This document shows, piece after piece, positions 34,255 to 44,931 of a DNA stretch of 64,000 bases. Under the pieces are notes generated by a model. It did no database searches and was not told where the DNA came from. It was given only the letters and a program-made list of their open reading frames with translations. This stretch comes from Saprospiraceae bacterium (GTDB taxonomy: Bacteria; Bacteroidota; Bacteroidia; Chitinophagales; Saprospiraceae). Location: positions 62,001-126,000 of the forward strand of contig JARGNR010000002.1 of the NCBI GenBank assembly GCA_029212405.1. The letters are read 5' to 3'. Both the position numbers and the translations under genes were made by a program. Each line of letters starts with the position of its first letter. Positions within the stretch are counted from its first letter, which is position 1.

Positions 34255-36825
34255 TTATTCTCTCGCTGTTGTTCTACCATCAATAATACTACTAAAGAAA
34301 ATAGCATTTCCAAAAAGCTTATTTCCTCCATACCAATACCCCCTGAATAGCAAATTATCTTGGAAACAAATAATTTTTCCACTTCCATTTTGGTGGACAG
34401 TTACCGCTGCTTTTCCAGCCGCTTTTTTGTCAAACCCTCTTGGGATATATCCAGATGCCACAGGATTTGTGGTATAATGTACGGGAGAAGAATACTTATT
34501 CGAAGGAGACTCATACAATGATGTTCCTCTTCTGAATAATGCTATTTGCTCATTGTCGTATCCATAACACAAAGGGTGACTCAAGTCCATCTCTCCTTCA
34601 AATATTGCCCCACCCAAGACCGTTGCACCTCTTGATGATGGTGAATGCTTGTACTTTGCCTCTCCACTCTTGGCTTCTTTCTTATCCTTTGCTTTATCCA
34701 AGTTTACAATATCCTTGTCAATGGCCCAATCAATTGCACTCCTGAATAAAATCAGATTTCCACCGGCTTTGACCCAGTCTTGAATTTTTGCTAATTCTGT
34801 ACTACTCAAATCCCGATATCGTCCATTGACCATTATAATTGTATTGTACCTTGACATATTGGCTCGATACAATTGTCTTTTGTCAATCATAGTGAGAGGA
34901 ATATTGTACCTCTGATCAATATGGTGCCAAACTTCTCCTGCGTCATAACTTGTTACTCCTTCTCCAACAATTAATGCCACAGATGGTTTTTCCAAAATAT
35001 CAACCTCAGGGTTTCCTAAGGTCATGTTATTATCTGCCCAACCTGTGCGAACACCATAAAAACTAACGTTATATTCATCCACAATTTCTTGAAATAAATC
35101 TTCTATTTCCGTCAAACTTAATGACTGATTTTGAATAGGAATCACGACATCACCCAGTTCAAATTTTTGTACTCCTGATGCAGATTCTAAGGAAAAGGCT
35201 TTGTTGATTACTTTGGCTCTTAAATCGTTGTTCATAACCTGATACAATGCAGCAGGAGCATTATAGCTTTTCCAATCTAAGATATATGCGTAGGCTCCAT
35301 TGATCTTATGAAGTTGACCACTAGGATTCATTGTTGTAACTACTTCAGCCTTTTTAACGGGATTTGTTACTTCTGCATACGTCAAATCAAACGCTAAAGG
35401 GAGTGTCCATGCTGAAACATCATAGAATAAGCTGTCCGGAAACGTTCTCACCTTTTCAAAGATCGTTTTAACCATTAAATATTGGTTTTGATCCATTGGA
35501 ACATAGTAAGAGTCTTCCTTTTTGAATTGTTTCCCTTCTGCAGAAACATCTTGATTTAGGGCATATATTTCAACTTTATGACTGCTTAGAATCCTGTGAA
35601 AGTTGGATAGTTTCACCTTGTCTTTATCCGTAATCACGTATCCTTTGATTGTAGAAGCAGAAGCAGCCTTATGTTGCTTTTTATAAAAGTCTCTTTTGAA
35701 ATTAATGAGTTCATTTCTCATGGCAGCTGTAGCCTGCTGAGTAGAAAGAGAGGTGACAAATTGATTTCTTATTGTAAATGGAAATGATAATAATCCATTT
35801 GAGCTTTCTTGTAAATGGCCTCTAGAGCTCGCCTGTTCAAATAATATACCGATACAACCATTGGCGTCGGGATAAGTACTTCCTTTACCATAATAATAAT
35901 CATCAAAACTAGCTTTGGTATAGTACAATGACCCAATACTATCTAAAGCAGCAGCATGATATGTTCCAATTTTTTCAGTTAAATCCTGATTCAATTGTGG
36001 GGTGTTGGGATTGGTTCGGGACGGAATACCAGGTTGGAAAAAGAACGTAGAGTTAGTGCCCATTTCATGATGGTCCGTTAGTACATTGGGTCTCCACTCA
36101 TGAAACACCTTGATTCTTCCTTGGCTTTCAGGATGGGTGAGCAACAACCAATCCCTGTTTAAATCAAACCAATAATGATTGGTCCTTCCTCTTGGCCAAA
36201 CCTCATTTAATTCTCTTGATGATGGGTCACTCACGAGGGTTTTGCTTTTGTGCGTATTTGCCCAAGATGCAAATCGATTCAATCCATCAGGATTGTAACA
36301 AGGATCCATCAGGATTATTGAATTTTCAAGGGTGTGCATCACCGTACTGCTTTTGCCAGCAGCTAAGTAGTATGCATTGACCATTGCAGCATTGGCCCCA
36401 CTGGATTCATTTCCGTGGATGCTATATCCTTGGTATAATATCGCGGGTAAGTTTTCAATATTAACCTGGTCTGAAACGGAATGATCGGTCAGTTTCAAAT
36501 GGTCTTCCCTAATTGACTCCAAACGAGAGAGGTTTTCAGGAGAACTTATTATTAAATTAAATAAAGGTCTATTTTCATGAGAACGAGCATATTCTTTCAT
36601 TTCTATTCGATCAGATGCTTTGTCCAAGGCCTTCATGTAGACGATCAATTGATCATGACTTACGTGCCAATCACCAGGGTTGTAACCTAATATTTCATAA
36701 GGAGTTGGAATTTCTGAATCATATTCACCAACAGGAAGATAGTACTCCATTCCGTTTTGAGCAAAAGAAAAAAAGCTACAAAAAGAAAAGAAAAATAAAA
36801 ATGGAAGTAAAGTTCGTTTGTTCAT
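34255..36825 (-). CDS. Secreted M14-family zinc carboxypeptidase
   Basis: An 856-residue protein with a signal peptide (to FSFAQ). The M14 catalytic domain shows the zinc motif H-x-x-E (His137-Gly-Asn-Glu140 in SIHGNESSG), the substrate-binding ENSIILMDPCYNPDG and RTNHYWFDLNRDW segments, and the third ligand in LTDHHEMGTN (His252/253). The C-terminal half (about 550-856) includes a glutamine-amidotransferase-like beta-domain often found in large Bacteroidota M14 peptidases. It should trim peptides in the periplasm or outside. Confidence 0.9.
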   Translation of the reverse strand: MNKRTLLPFLFFFSFCSFFSFAQNGMEYYLPVGEYDSEIPTPYEILGYNPGDWHVSHDQLIVYMKALDKASDRIEMKEYARSHENRPLFNLIISSPENLSRLESIREDHLKLTDHSVSDQVNIENLPAILYQGYSIHGNESSGANAAMVNAYYLAAGKSSTVMHTLENSIILMDPCYNPDGLNRFASWANTHKSKTLVSDPSSRELNEVWPRGRTNHYWFDLNRDWLLLTHPESQGRIKVFHEWRPNVLTDHHEMGTNSTFFFQPGIPSRTNPNTPQLNQDLTEKIGTYHAAALDSIGSLYYTKASFDDYYYGKGSTYPDANGCIGILFEQASSRGHLQESSNGLLSFPFTIRNQFVTSLSTQQATAAMRNELINFKRDFYKKQHKAASASTIKGYVITDKDKVKLSNFHRILSSHKVEIYALNQDVSAEGKQFKKEDSYYVPMDQNQYLMVKTIFEKVRTFPDSLFYDVSAWTLPLAFDLTYAEVTNPVKKAEVVTTMNPSGQLHKINGAYAYILDWKSYNAPAALYQVMNNDLRAKVINKAFSLESASGVQKFELGDVVIPIQNQSLSLTEIEDLFQEIVDEYNVSFYGVRTGWADNNMTLGNPEVDILEKPSVALIVGEGVTSYDAGEVWHHIDQRYNIPLTMIDKRQLYRANMSRYNTIIMVNGRYRDLSSTELAKIQDWVKAGGNLILFRSAIDWAIDKDIVNLDKAKDKKEAKSGEAKYKHSPSSRGATVLGGAIFEGEMDLSHPLCYGYDNEQIALFRRGTSLYESPSNKYSSPVHYTTNPVASGYIPRGFDKKAAGKAAVTVHQNGSGKIICFQDNLLFRGYWYGGNKLFGNAIFFSSIIDGRTTARE

Positions 36826-37004
36826 TATTTGTGTTTTCTAAACACTAAAAGTAGAAAAATAATTTAGGTATCTACTTCCAGAATGCGTTTATATGTATTG
36901 ATATTTTAAATAACAATAATTGAAAAATCTTGTTTAATTAACACAAACTCTGTAACCATTTGTTCGCCATATCTCATTCAAATGATGAAATTCAGATATA
37001 ATCT

Positions 37005-37012
37005 TACTTTTG
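37005..37012 (+). promoter_or_regulatory. Putative -7 promoter box of the M1 aminopeptidase gene
   Basis: TACTTTTG matches TAnnTTTG and lies 20 bp before the start codon; the -33 box is weak. Confidence 0.5.
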
Positions 37013-37031
37013 CATTTTTAAAAAGACGTTC

Positions 37032-39632
37032 ATGTACAAATTAATTCTTACTACCACAGTTCTATTTTTCATTTCATGTGGAACAACCAAAGAGGTTGTT
37101 TACGAGGCTCCACCAGTTCTATTTGAAGAGGAAATCTTGGATACATTAGTAGTTTCTGCTCCAGCTTACAACCCCCAAAAGGAACAACTTTATACATTAC
37201 CCCAATATAATCCTGAAGCTACAAGGACATATGATATCATTCATACCAAGTTGAAACTTGGGTTTGATTGGGAAAAGCAACATGTTTTGGGTGTAGCATA
37301 CCTAGATATAGAACCATTATTTTATCCCATAGAAAAAGTGACGTTGGATGCGAAGCAGTTTATCATTCATTCAGTAAAGATGGGGGAGAATGGAAATGAA
37401 TTGTCCTATGACTACAATGATTTTCAACTTGAGATTGATTTAGGAAGAATGTATAAGAAAGGAGAAAAAACAACGTTGTTTATTGATTACACGGCTCAAC
37501 CCAATGAAGGGCCGATGGGAGGTAGTGCTGCAATCACTTCGGATAAAGGATTGTTTTTTATTAACCCTACAAATGAATCGCCTGATAAACCAAGACAAAT
37601 TTGGACGCAAGGAGAGACGGAAAATAATAGTAAATGGTTCCCAACTTTTGATAAACCCAATGAACGGTGTACTCAAGAAATATATTTGACAGTGGAAGAG
37701 GAGTTTGAGACCCTTTCAAATGGTGAATTAATATCAACAACTAGAAATGGAGATGGTACGAAGACGGATTATTGGAAGATGGATAAGCCACATGCGCCCT
37801 ATTTATTTATGCTGATGATTGGAGACTTTGCGCGAGTAAAAGAGGATTGGAATGGAAAGGAGTTGGAATACATGGTCTACCCTGAATTTGAATCTTCAGC
37901 AAAAAATATATTTAACCACACGCCAGAAATGTTGACCTTCTTTTCAGAAATATTGGATTATCCATACCCTTGGAATAAATACAGTCAAGTCATTGCAGAA
38001 GATTATGTGTCAGGGGCCATGGAAAATACGACAGGGGTTATTTTTGGAGAATTTGTACAAAAAACCAATCGTGAATTAATCGACAATGAAAATGATCAGA
38101 TTGTAGCGCATGAAATGTTTCATCACTGGTTTGGTGATTTGGTAACATGTGAATCTTGGGCGAATTTAACACTCAATGAAGGTTTTGCGAACTACAGTGA
38201 GTATTTGTGGTATGAACATAAGTACGGAAAAGACGCTGCGGATGCTATTCGAATCTCAGAAATGGAGGGTTATTTTTATATGGCATTAGAAGGTGGTACA
38301 CATCCATTGATTCATTACGGATATGATGATAAGGAAGAAATGTTTGATGCCCACAGTTATAATAAAGGAGGCTTAGTTCTTCATATGCTTCGAAATATTG
38401 TTGGAGATGAGGCATTTTTTGCTTCGCTGAGTAAATATTTAAAGGACAATGAATTCACAGCAGTAGAAACGGCAGAATTGCGTATGGCTTTTGAAGAAAC
38501 AACCGGTATGGATTTGAATTGGTTTTTTGATCAATGGTATTTGGACAAAGGCCACCCTCAAATCAATGTTTCATACGAATATGCAGATGGTCAAGTGTTG
38601 ATTTATACGGAACAAAAACAAGAAGAAGAGTCACATCGCCCGATTTTTGTACTTCCTTTAGAGGCGGCGATCTACGGGCAAGATGGATCTATTACCTATC
38701 ACGATGTAGTGGTGGATGCTCGTGTGGACACATTGGTTATTGATGGTATTTCAGAAAAGCCATTGGTCACGGTATTAGACGGTAAGTCGGTACTCTTGGG
38801 AGAAATATCTGAAGATAGAACCGAAGAAGAATGGATAAACCTACTGAAGTATTCTCCAAACCACTTTGATAAGAGAGAGGCGTTGAGTCAATTAAAAAAT
38901 TCAAGCGCTCTTCAAGATCTAGCTGGTCAGATGATCAATGATAAGCACCATATTATCAGAAATGCAGGCTTGGACAATTTGAATGAATCGATGATCGAAA
39001 AAATGAAGGCAATGGTAACTACAGACCCTCATTCTTCTACAAGAGCAAAAGCACTTAATTCATACAGCAAAATTGTAGGGGAGGCATCTATAGCTTTAGC
39101 AGAGCAAGTATTGGAAAACGAACAAGCATATGCACCAATAAAAGCAGCGATTAAAGTTTTAAACAAACATGATAAGGTGAAAGCGATTCGGTATGCAGAG
39201 CAATTAAAAGATGACAGCGCTTCTACCTTAATTGGGTTTTTAACAGGTTTGTTTGCAGAGAGCGGCGATCCTAAACACCTTGGTTATATCGAGAATAATT
39301 TAAGTAAGGTTGGAATGTATCAAGTGTTTAATGTATTCGGGAAGTACAGTGAATTATTGCTTCAACAAGATGCAGATGTGATGATGTCTAAGATAGATAA
39401 TTTAAAAAGTATGGCCATTGATGATGGAAATATGTTTAGAAGATATCTTTCTACGAATACGATTAACTCCATTAAAAGAAAACTAACAGAGATCCAAAGT
39501 GATGATAAGTTAGCTGAAAAAGACTCTAAAATTGGTGGGTATATTGAAACATTAAAGAGCACCATCAATGAAATTGTATCCAAAGAAAAAGATCAATCCC
39601 TGATCGCACGATATGGGTCATATATGGACTAA
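37032..39632 (+). CDS. M1-family metallo-aminopeptidase (lipoprotein)
   Basis: An 866-residue lipoprotein (lipobox FISC, Cys16). M1 hallmarks are complete: the exopeptidase motif GAMEN (328-332), the zinc site HEMFH (His360, Glu361, His364) and the distal Glu383 in NLTLNEGFANY. An N-terminal beta-domain precedes it, and a long HEAT-like helical C-terminus (about 600-866) follows. It removes N-terminal amino acids from peptides in the periplasm. It has its own promoter and a convergent neighbour. Confidence 0.92.
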   Translation: MYKLILTTTVLFFISCGTTKEVVYEAPPVLFEEEILDTLVVSAPAYNPQKEQLYTLPQYNPEATRTYDIIHTKLKLGFDWEKQHVLGVAYLDIEPLFYPIEKVTLDAKQFIIHSVKMGENGNELSYDYNDFQLEIDLGRMYKKGEKTTLFIDYTAQPNEGPMGGSAAITSDKGLFFINPTNESPDKPRQIWTQGETENNSKWFPTFDKPNERCTQEIYLTVEEEFETLSNGELISTTRNGDGTKTDYWKMDKPHAPYLFMLMIGDFARVKEDWNGKELEYMVYPEFESSAKNIFNHTPEMLTFFSEILDYPYPWNKYSQVIAEDYVSGAMENTTGVIFGEFVQKTNRELIDNENDQIVAHEMFHHWFGDLVTCESWANLTLNEGFANYSEYLWYEHKYGKDAADAIRISEMEGYFYMALEGGTHPLIHYGYDDKEEMFDAHSYNKGGLVLHMLRNIVGDEAFFASLSKYLKDNEFTAVETAELRMAFEETTGMDLNWFFDQWYLDKGHPQINVSYEYADGQVLIYTEQKQEEESHRPIFVLPLEAAIYGQDGSITYHDVVVDARVDTLVIDGISEKPLVTVLDGKSVLLGEISEDRTEEEWINLLKYSPNHFDKREALSQLKNSSALQDLAGQMINDKHHIIRNAGLDNLNESMIEKMKAMVTTDPHSSTRAKALNSYSKIVGEASIALAEQVLENEQAYAPIKAAIKVLNKHDKVKAIRYAEQLKDDSASTLIGFLTGLFAESGDPKHLGYIENNLSKVGMYQVFNVFGKYSELLLQQDADVMMSKIDNLKSMAIDDGNMFRRYLSTNTINSIKRKLTEIQSDDKLAEKDSKIGGYIETLKSTINEIVSKEKDQSLIARYGSYMD

Positions 39633-39699
39633 AAAGTAAAAATATTTTTTGGATATAAGAGGAATACGATTTGGACTCCTCCTATGTCAAAAACAAGCA

Positions 39700-41073
39700 C
39701 TATTGATTTGCATTACTTAGACCCGGAACAATAATCCATTGCGAACCCATAAACAAGGTGTCGTTCGTTTCTGATACTCGGACGGTATTATTGGTTTTGC
39801 TTATTGTTCCATCATTTTGAACAACGAGAACTTCATTGTTTTGCACCACAGAAGGGACATTTGAGACATTTAACCTCCCAAGTACTTTTACTTCAGCTAC
39901 TTCTGTAGATTCATCCAGATTTAAACTTCCATTCGATTCAAATGGGTCGGAAAACTTTTCGTCTGTGTAAATAGCTGATCCAGATAATGTTTGTAAAAAG
40001 GCTAAAAGTTGGTCCTTTTCTAATTGAGTCAAATTTAAGTTTTGGCCATTTACAGCGGGCCCACCTGGACCTCTTAATCTAACATCCAATGTAGGGTTAA
40101 TAGCAGGATTCCAGTCTATGTCATTGTAATGGTTGATTACAGCTTCTAGCGTACCAAGTGCTCCGTTGTGCATGAACGGACCTAATTGGTTTCCTTCTGC
40201 ATCAAACATTCCTCTAAGGGAAGGAGATCGGGTATTTGTTAAATCAATTCCACCCGGAGTACCAGCAACTCCAATAACATTATTGTTTTGAGAATTGGGT
40301 GCAATGTCAAATTCTGGTGCTTGGTGACATCTATTACATCCTGCTCCTCCATTTGGACCCCCAGGAGGAGTCATGTACAATGTTTTTCCTGCGTTTTCAT
40401 CTGCTGAAAAATTTGGAAATGGAGCATTGATATTGCCATTAACGAGACTCACTCCTACATCATAAGGAGAGTCAAACGATTGGATGCTTCTAATGAATTG
40501 TGCTAAAGCATCTTGAATTCTTGCCTCTGTTACTACCGTTGATCCATAGACCAAATCAAAAAGGGTATTGTAATAGTCGATATTTTCAAGTTTTATAAAA
40601 AGTGAATCTATCCCAGGGTTTCCATCTGTGTTGCTAAATCCCATTTCCACATGATCCTGAATGGGTGCTGTTGTTTGAGCTTCTAAACTAGGAACTCTTT
40701 CGTCCCAAAAGAAATTTGATTCATTAGAAAACCGCGCATTGATCAACCGCATGGAGTGTCTCCCAGTCAATCCACCTTCAAATCCAATACTTTGGGCAAT
40801 AGAATCTCCAAATCCATGAGATTGTAGATGACAGCTTGCACATGAAATGGTATTATTGAGAGAGAGACTTTTATCATAAAAAAGAACTCTTCCAAGAGTA
40901 GCTCCTTCATCGGTTATGGAGTTTCCTGCGGTATTGTCTTTTGTAATATACGTTGGAATAGATTGACCTGAATAGTTGAATAAATTTACCAAGTCAATTC
41001 CTGCTGAAGTAAGAAGAATGGTAAATAGAATACAAAGCGAAACGAGGTAAATAGATTTCATAGGTAAGTTCAA
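39700..41073 (-). CDS. Di-haem cytochrome c peroxidase, MauG/CcpA-like, with C-terminal extension
   Basis: A 457-residue exported protein (N-terminal segment YLVSLCILFTILLTSAG). Two c-type haem sites are present: CASCH (78-82) and CNRCH (246-250), and the usual peroxidase sequence FFWDERVPSLEAQ and PSLRGMFDAEG. The peroxidase core ends near residue 365 (LLAFLQTLSG). The remaining 90 residues are a beta-rich tail (ESNGSLNLDESTEVAEVKV) that typical bacterial CCPs lack. Role: reduction of H2O2 or oxidative modification of a partner in the periplasm. Confidence 0.9.
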   Translation of the reverse strand: MNLPMKSIYLVSLCILFTILLTSAGIDLVNLFNYSGQSIPTYITKDNTAGNSITDEGATLGRVLFYDKSLSLNNTISCASCHLQSHGFGDSIAQSIGFEGGLTGRHSMRLINARFSNESNFFWDERVPSLEAQTTAPIQDHVEMGFSNTDGNPGIDSLFIKLENIDYYNTLFDLVYGSTVVTEARIQDALAQFIRSIQSFDSPYDVGVSLVNGNINAPFPNFSADENAGKTLYMTPPGGPNGGAGCNRCHQAPEFDIAPNSQNNNVIGVAGTPGGIDLTNTRSPSLRGMFDAEGNQLGPFMHNGALGTLEAVINHYNDIDWNPAINPTLDVRLRGPGGPAVNGQNLNLTQLEKDQLLAFLQTLSGSAIYTDEKFSDPFESNGSLNLDESTEVAEVKVLGRLNVSNVPSVVQNNEVLVVQNDGTISKTNNTVRVSETNDTLFMGSQWIIVPGLSNANQ

Positions 41074-41079
41074 GTTAGC

Positions 41080-41165
41080 AACATCTAAAAAAGATGTTTG
41101 ATGTTAAAAAATCATTTTTGGATTACATGTATACCTCTATAAGTACAAACGTGTGGTTTTGTACT
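41080..41165. other. Two perfect inverted repeats upstream of the cytochrome gene
   Basis: AACATCT-AAAAA-AGATGTT (41080-41098) and AGTACAAA with TTTGTACT (41142-41149 and 41158-41165) both lie upstream of the minus-strand cytochrome gene. The second is an 8+8 bp dyad of operator size and could bind an oxidative-stress type regulator. Confidence 0.35.
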
Positions 41166-41325
41166 CACCAATGAATATTTATTAATAAAAGAGAAAAAAG
41201 AAGAGAGTATTTGTATGCAAAAACAATACAAGTATCGTCGTTTAAACCTAGAATTGAAACGTGTTGTGCTTGATAAATTTCAGCATTAAGTGAATAAAAA
41301 GATAGAAAAGGATTAGATAAAGCGT

Positions 41326-43104
41326 CTAATTCATAGGGCGACACTTTAATTCAAACCAGCTTTTCACATCGCCTTCCAACAAAGGACCAACGGCATTAAG
41401 GACTTTATAGTGATATCGATTCAACCACGCTTTTTCACGTTTATCAAAAATGGCTTCATCGATTAATTTGATGTCGATTGGGTATAAGCTTAAAGTTTCA
41501 AACTCGAGGAAGCCATCTTTATCTGACGGAACAGTAACTAACAAGTTTTCAACTCGAATTCCATATGCTCCTTCTTTATAATACCCTGGTTCATTGGAGG
41601 TAATCATGCCTGCCTGATGTGCTGTGGTTCCACGTTCGGAATTAAGGCCAGCAAACCCTTGAGGACCTTCATGCACATTGAGAAAAAATCCAACACCGTG
41701 GCCCGTTCCGTGCCCATAATTTAACCCGTGATCCCAAAGCGGTTTTCTAGCCAGGATATCCAATTGAGCACCGGTTGTACCTTTTGGAAATGTGGCTCTA
41801 CTAAGGGCAATATTCCCTTGTAATACCAATGTGAAGTTTCTCTTTTCTTCTGTAGTAGGAGTTCCCAATGCTATGGTACGAGTAATATCTGTTGTGCCGT
41901 CCAGATATTGACCACCGCTATCTGCCAGTAGAATGCCATCGGCATGTATTTCTGCACAATCTCCATGTTTTGGTCGATAGTGAATAATGGCCCCATTTGC
42001 CTTGTATCCAATGATGGCGGGAAAACTTTCGCCCTTATATCCAGGCATTTCAGAACGATGGGTAGCTAGTACATCTGCAAATTCAGCTTCGGTAACTCTC
42101 TTATTTTGCTTCAACGATTGTTCCAGCCAATAAAACGTTTTAGCTAAAGCAGCCCCATCTTTTGCCATAACACTACGCGTATGACCAATTTCAGTTTCAT
42201 TTTTTATGGCTTTCATCAACTGGGAGATCGTTTTGCCCCGTTTTTTGTTACAATTGATTGCTTTAGAAAGTGTAATGCTACAGGTATTGGGATCAAGTAA
42301 GATGGTATCCTCTTCTGGTAGTTTATTTAATTTTTCTAAAATAGAATCATAGGGTTTTAGAGATACCCAATCTTGTTGAAGTATATGATATAAGCTGTCA
42401 TCTACTTTTTCTGGATCAATAAAAACGGCAACATCATTTTTTGATATTAACGCATAAGCAATTGTTACGGGATTAAATTCTACATCATTTCCTCTTATAT
42501 TAAAGATCCAAGCAATATCATCCAAGGTGGTTATTAAATGGTGGTCAACACCTAATGCGCTCATTTTTGATCGGATATCTTCAATTTTTTCCAGTCTTGA
42601 TTTTCCAGCAAATGAGATATCATGTTCGAAGATGTTATTTTTTGGAATAGGTGACCTGTCCGACCATACTTCTGTAAACAAATCGTGAGATGTGTTTAAA
42701 CTTATTTTGTTAGCTTGAAGTGTATTTTCATACCGTTCAAATAAACTGAGTGAACAAACATCGCCATGAATTCCTACGGTATCTCCAGCTGACAGTTGAT
42801 CAACGATCCAGTGCATATATTCAGATGCAAATCTATCTTTAGGTTTATATAATTCTATTTCTGAACCAGACAGTTCTTGTTCACCTTGCAAAAAATATCT
42901 AGAATCTGTCCAAAGTCCAGCGTTATCTTGAGTCACCACTACAGTACCTGCAGAGCCAGTGAAACCACTAATCCATTCTCTACACTTCCAATGATCGGCA
43001 ACATATTCACTTTGGTGTGCATCACTTGATGGAATAATATAGGCACTTAGTCCATTTTTTTTCATTGATGCTCTAAGCGCTGACAATCTTTCGTTTGTGT
43101 TCAT
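41326..43104 (-). CDS. M24B-family Xaa-Pro aminopeptidase
   Basis: A 592-residue cytoplasmic enzyme of the long, APP1-like type: two creatinase-like N-terminal domains (from residue 1 to about 300) and the pita-bread catalytic domain with metal ligands in DSGGQYLDGTTDITRT, GHGTGHGVG, TSNEPGYY and YGIRVENLL. It frees N-terminal residues that precede proline. Length and order match eukaryotic-type cytosolic Xaa-Pro aminopeptidases common in Bacteroidota. Confidence 0.92.
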   Translation of the reverse strand: MNTNERLSALRASMKKNGLSAYIIPSSDAHQSEYVADHWKCREWISGFTGSAGTVVVTQDNAGLWTDSRYFLQGEQELSGSEIELYKPKDRFASEYMHWIVDQLSAGDTVGIHGDVCSLSLFERYENTLQANKISLNTSHDLFTEVWSDRSPIPKNNIFEHDISFAGKSRLEKIEDIRSKMSALGVDHHLITTLDDIAWIFNIRGNDVEFNPVTIAYALISKNDVAVFIDPEKVDDSLYHILQQDWVSLKPYDSILEKLNKLPEEDTILLDPNTCSITLSKAINCNKKRGKTISQLMKAIKNETEIGHTRSVMAKDGAALAKTFYWLEQSLKQNKRVTEAEFADVLATHRSEMPGYKGESFPAIIGYKANGAIIHYRPKHGDCAEIHADGILLADSGGQYLDGTTDITRTIALGTPTTEEKRNFTLVLQGNIALSRATFPKGTTGAQLDILARKPLWDHGLNYGHGTGHGVGFFLNVHEGPQGFAGLNSERGTTAHQAGMITSNEPGYYKEGAYGIRVENLLVTVPSDKDGFLEFETLSLYPIDIKLIDEAIFDKREKAWLNRYHYKVLNAVGPLLEGDVKSWFELKCRPMN

Positions 43105-43188
43105 ATTATAATAAAATGTTATTTGTAGTTAATTTCAAAAGAGCAAATTAAATATTAAAAAAATATAGCATATGTTATATATTTAGTT

Positions 43189-43196
43189 TATGTTTG
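43189..43196 (+). promoter_or_regulatory. Putative -7 promoter box upstream of rpoN
   Basis: TATGTTTG matches TAnnTTTG; it lies 155 bp before the rpoN start, which would give a long leader. No good -33 partner was found. Confidence 0.3.
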
Positions 43197-43350
43197 CCAC
43201 ATAGTTCGTGCCAAAAGTCGAACTTTAGTAAAACTAATGATGTTTTTTAATGTAGCAATACAAGAAAAAGACTTTATTTTTTGATATTCATGTTCCACTG
43301 TTGATTAGGAATGATACGTTTCAAAACAGAAGATAAAAACCGAAAATAAT

Positions 43351-44826
43351 ATGTTACGACAGAGTCTTAGCCAAAAACAAATGCAGAAGTTGTCTCCACA
43401 GCAGATTCAACTGATGAAATTATTGCAGATACCTACGGCTACATTGGACCAGAGGATCAGTGAAGAGTTGGAAGCAAATCCAGCATTGGATGAGGGAGAT
43501 GATTATGGTGAAGTGTTTGACTTGGATGAAACAAAAGAAGAAGATGGAAAAGAAGAAGAGTTTGAGTTAGATGACTATTTGAAAGAGTACATTGAAGATG
43601 ATCCAATCAGTTATAAGTTAAAAGGAGATGTCTATTCTACTGAAGAGGATAAAAATATTCCTATAGCCGTTCATGATAGTTTTCATGAATTATTGGAGCG
43701 ACAAATTGGGATGTTGGAATTGGATAGTGCAGAAGATACCACAATCATTAGGCAGATCGTAGGATCTATTGATGAAGATGGTTATTTAAGGAGAGAACCT
43801 TCTTCTATTATTGATGATTTGATGTTTTCTCAGAATGTATATACTACTGCTGAAAAAGTGGACGAGTTGCTCCTACGTGTTCAGAAGTTTGAACCTTCAG
43901 GAGTTGGAGCAAGGGATTTGCAAGAGTGTCTTTTAATTCAATTGGAAACAAAAATTGAAAAGAACGAAGAAAATCATTTTGAAGCGAAGCAATTGGCCTT
44001 AAAGATATTGATTAATCATTTTGATGAATTCACTAAGAAACATTATCAAAAGCTTCAAAAGCATCTAAGTGCTTCAGAATCTCAACTTAGAGAAGCGATA
44101 GAAGAAATCTTAAAATTAAACCCGAAACCAGCAAGTGCAATACAAGCTTCAAGAAGTGTAAATAGCCAATATGTAGTTCCAGATTTTATCATTCAGAATA
44201 GAGATGGAGAATTGGAATTGACCTTGAATAGTAAGAATGCTCCAGATCTACGGATCAATGATCAGTACATGGATATGTTGAAAGGGTACAATGCTTCTAC
44301 AAAAGGAAAAAAGACCAATAAAAAAGAGAAGGAAGCGGTCATGTTTATCAAACAAAAAATAGACAGTGCAAAGTGGTTTATTGATGCCATCAAGCAGAGA
44401 CAAGATACCTTGTTCAGAACGATGTATTCTATTATGCAATACCAGTACGATTTCTTTTCTACGGGAGATGATCGAAGATTAAAGCCAATGATTTTAAAAG
44501 ATATTGCTGAGATTACAGCATTGGATATTTCAACAGTGTCTCGGGTAGCAAATAGTAAATTTGTACAAACGGAGTTTGGAACAAGAAGGTTAAAAGACTT
44601 TTTCTCAGAATCTTTGATGACACAAGATGGAAAAGAGGTGTCGACATTAGAAGTAAAAAATATATTATCGGATATCATTGTTTCAGAGAGTAAAAAGAAA
44701 CCATTATCAGACGAGAAGTTGAAAGATATGTTGACTCAAAAAGGGTACAATATCGCGAGGAGAACGGTGGCAAAATATCGAGAACAGCTCGGTATACCCG
44801 TGGCACGTCTTCGAAAAGAGCTATAA
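43351..44826 (+). CDS. rpoN: RNA polymerase sigma-54 factor
   Basis: A 491-residue protein with the three sigma-54 regions: the Gln/Leu-rich activator-interacting region (residues 1-50, SLSQKQMQKLSPQQIQLMKL), an acidic linker (50-90), the core-binding domain and the C-terminal DNA-binding part with the RpoN box ARRTVAKYRE near residue 474. It directs transcription from -24/-12 promoters with enhancer-binding ATPases; none of those is in the window. A terminator follows. Confidence 0.95.
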   Translation: MLRQSLSQKQMQKLSPQQIQLMKLLQIPTATLDQRISEELEANPALDEGDDYGEVFDLDETKEEDGKEEEFELDDYLKEYIEDDPISYKLKGDVYSTEEDKNIPIAVHDSFHELLERQIGMLELDSAEDTTIIRQIVGSIDEDGYLRREPSSIIDDLMFSQNVYTTAEKVDELLLRVQKFEPSGVGARDLQECLLIQLETKIEKNEENHFEAKQLALKILINHFDEFTKKHYQKLQKHLSASESQLREAIEEILKLNPKPASAIQASRSVNSQYVVPDFIIQNRDGELELTLNSKNAPDLRINDQYMDMLKGYNASTKGKKTNKKEKEAVMFIKQKIDSAKWFIDAIKQRQDTLFRTMYSIMQYQYDFFSTGDDRRLKPMILKDIAEITALDISTVSRVANSKFVQTEFGTRRLKDFFSESLMTQDGKEVSTLEVKNILSDIIVSESKKKPLSDEKLKDMLTQKGYNIARRTVAKYREQLGIPVARLRKEL

Positions 44827-44847
44827 ATATAAATTAAAAATATATTC

Positions 44848-44882
44848 AAGCCTCTTCTTTGTAATGAAGGAGAGGCTTTTTA
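44848..44882 (+). terminator. Rho-independent terminator of rpoN
   Basis: The stem AAGCCTCT / AGAGGCTT (44848-44855 and 44871-44878), with further pairing CTT/AAG inside, runs into TTTTTAC, 22 bp after the rpoN stop. Confidence 0.85.
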
Positions 44883-44931
44883 CTTTTAGAGATTTAGAGT
44901 ACACATTAGTTTTTCATCAAACCGTATACAA

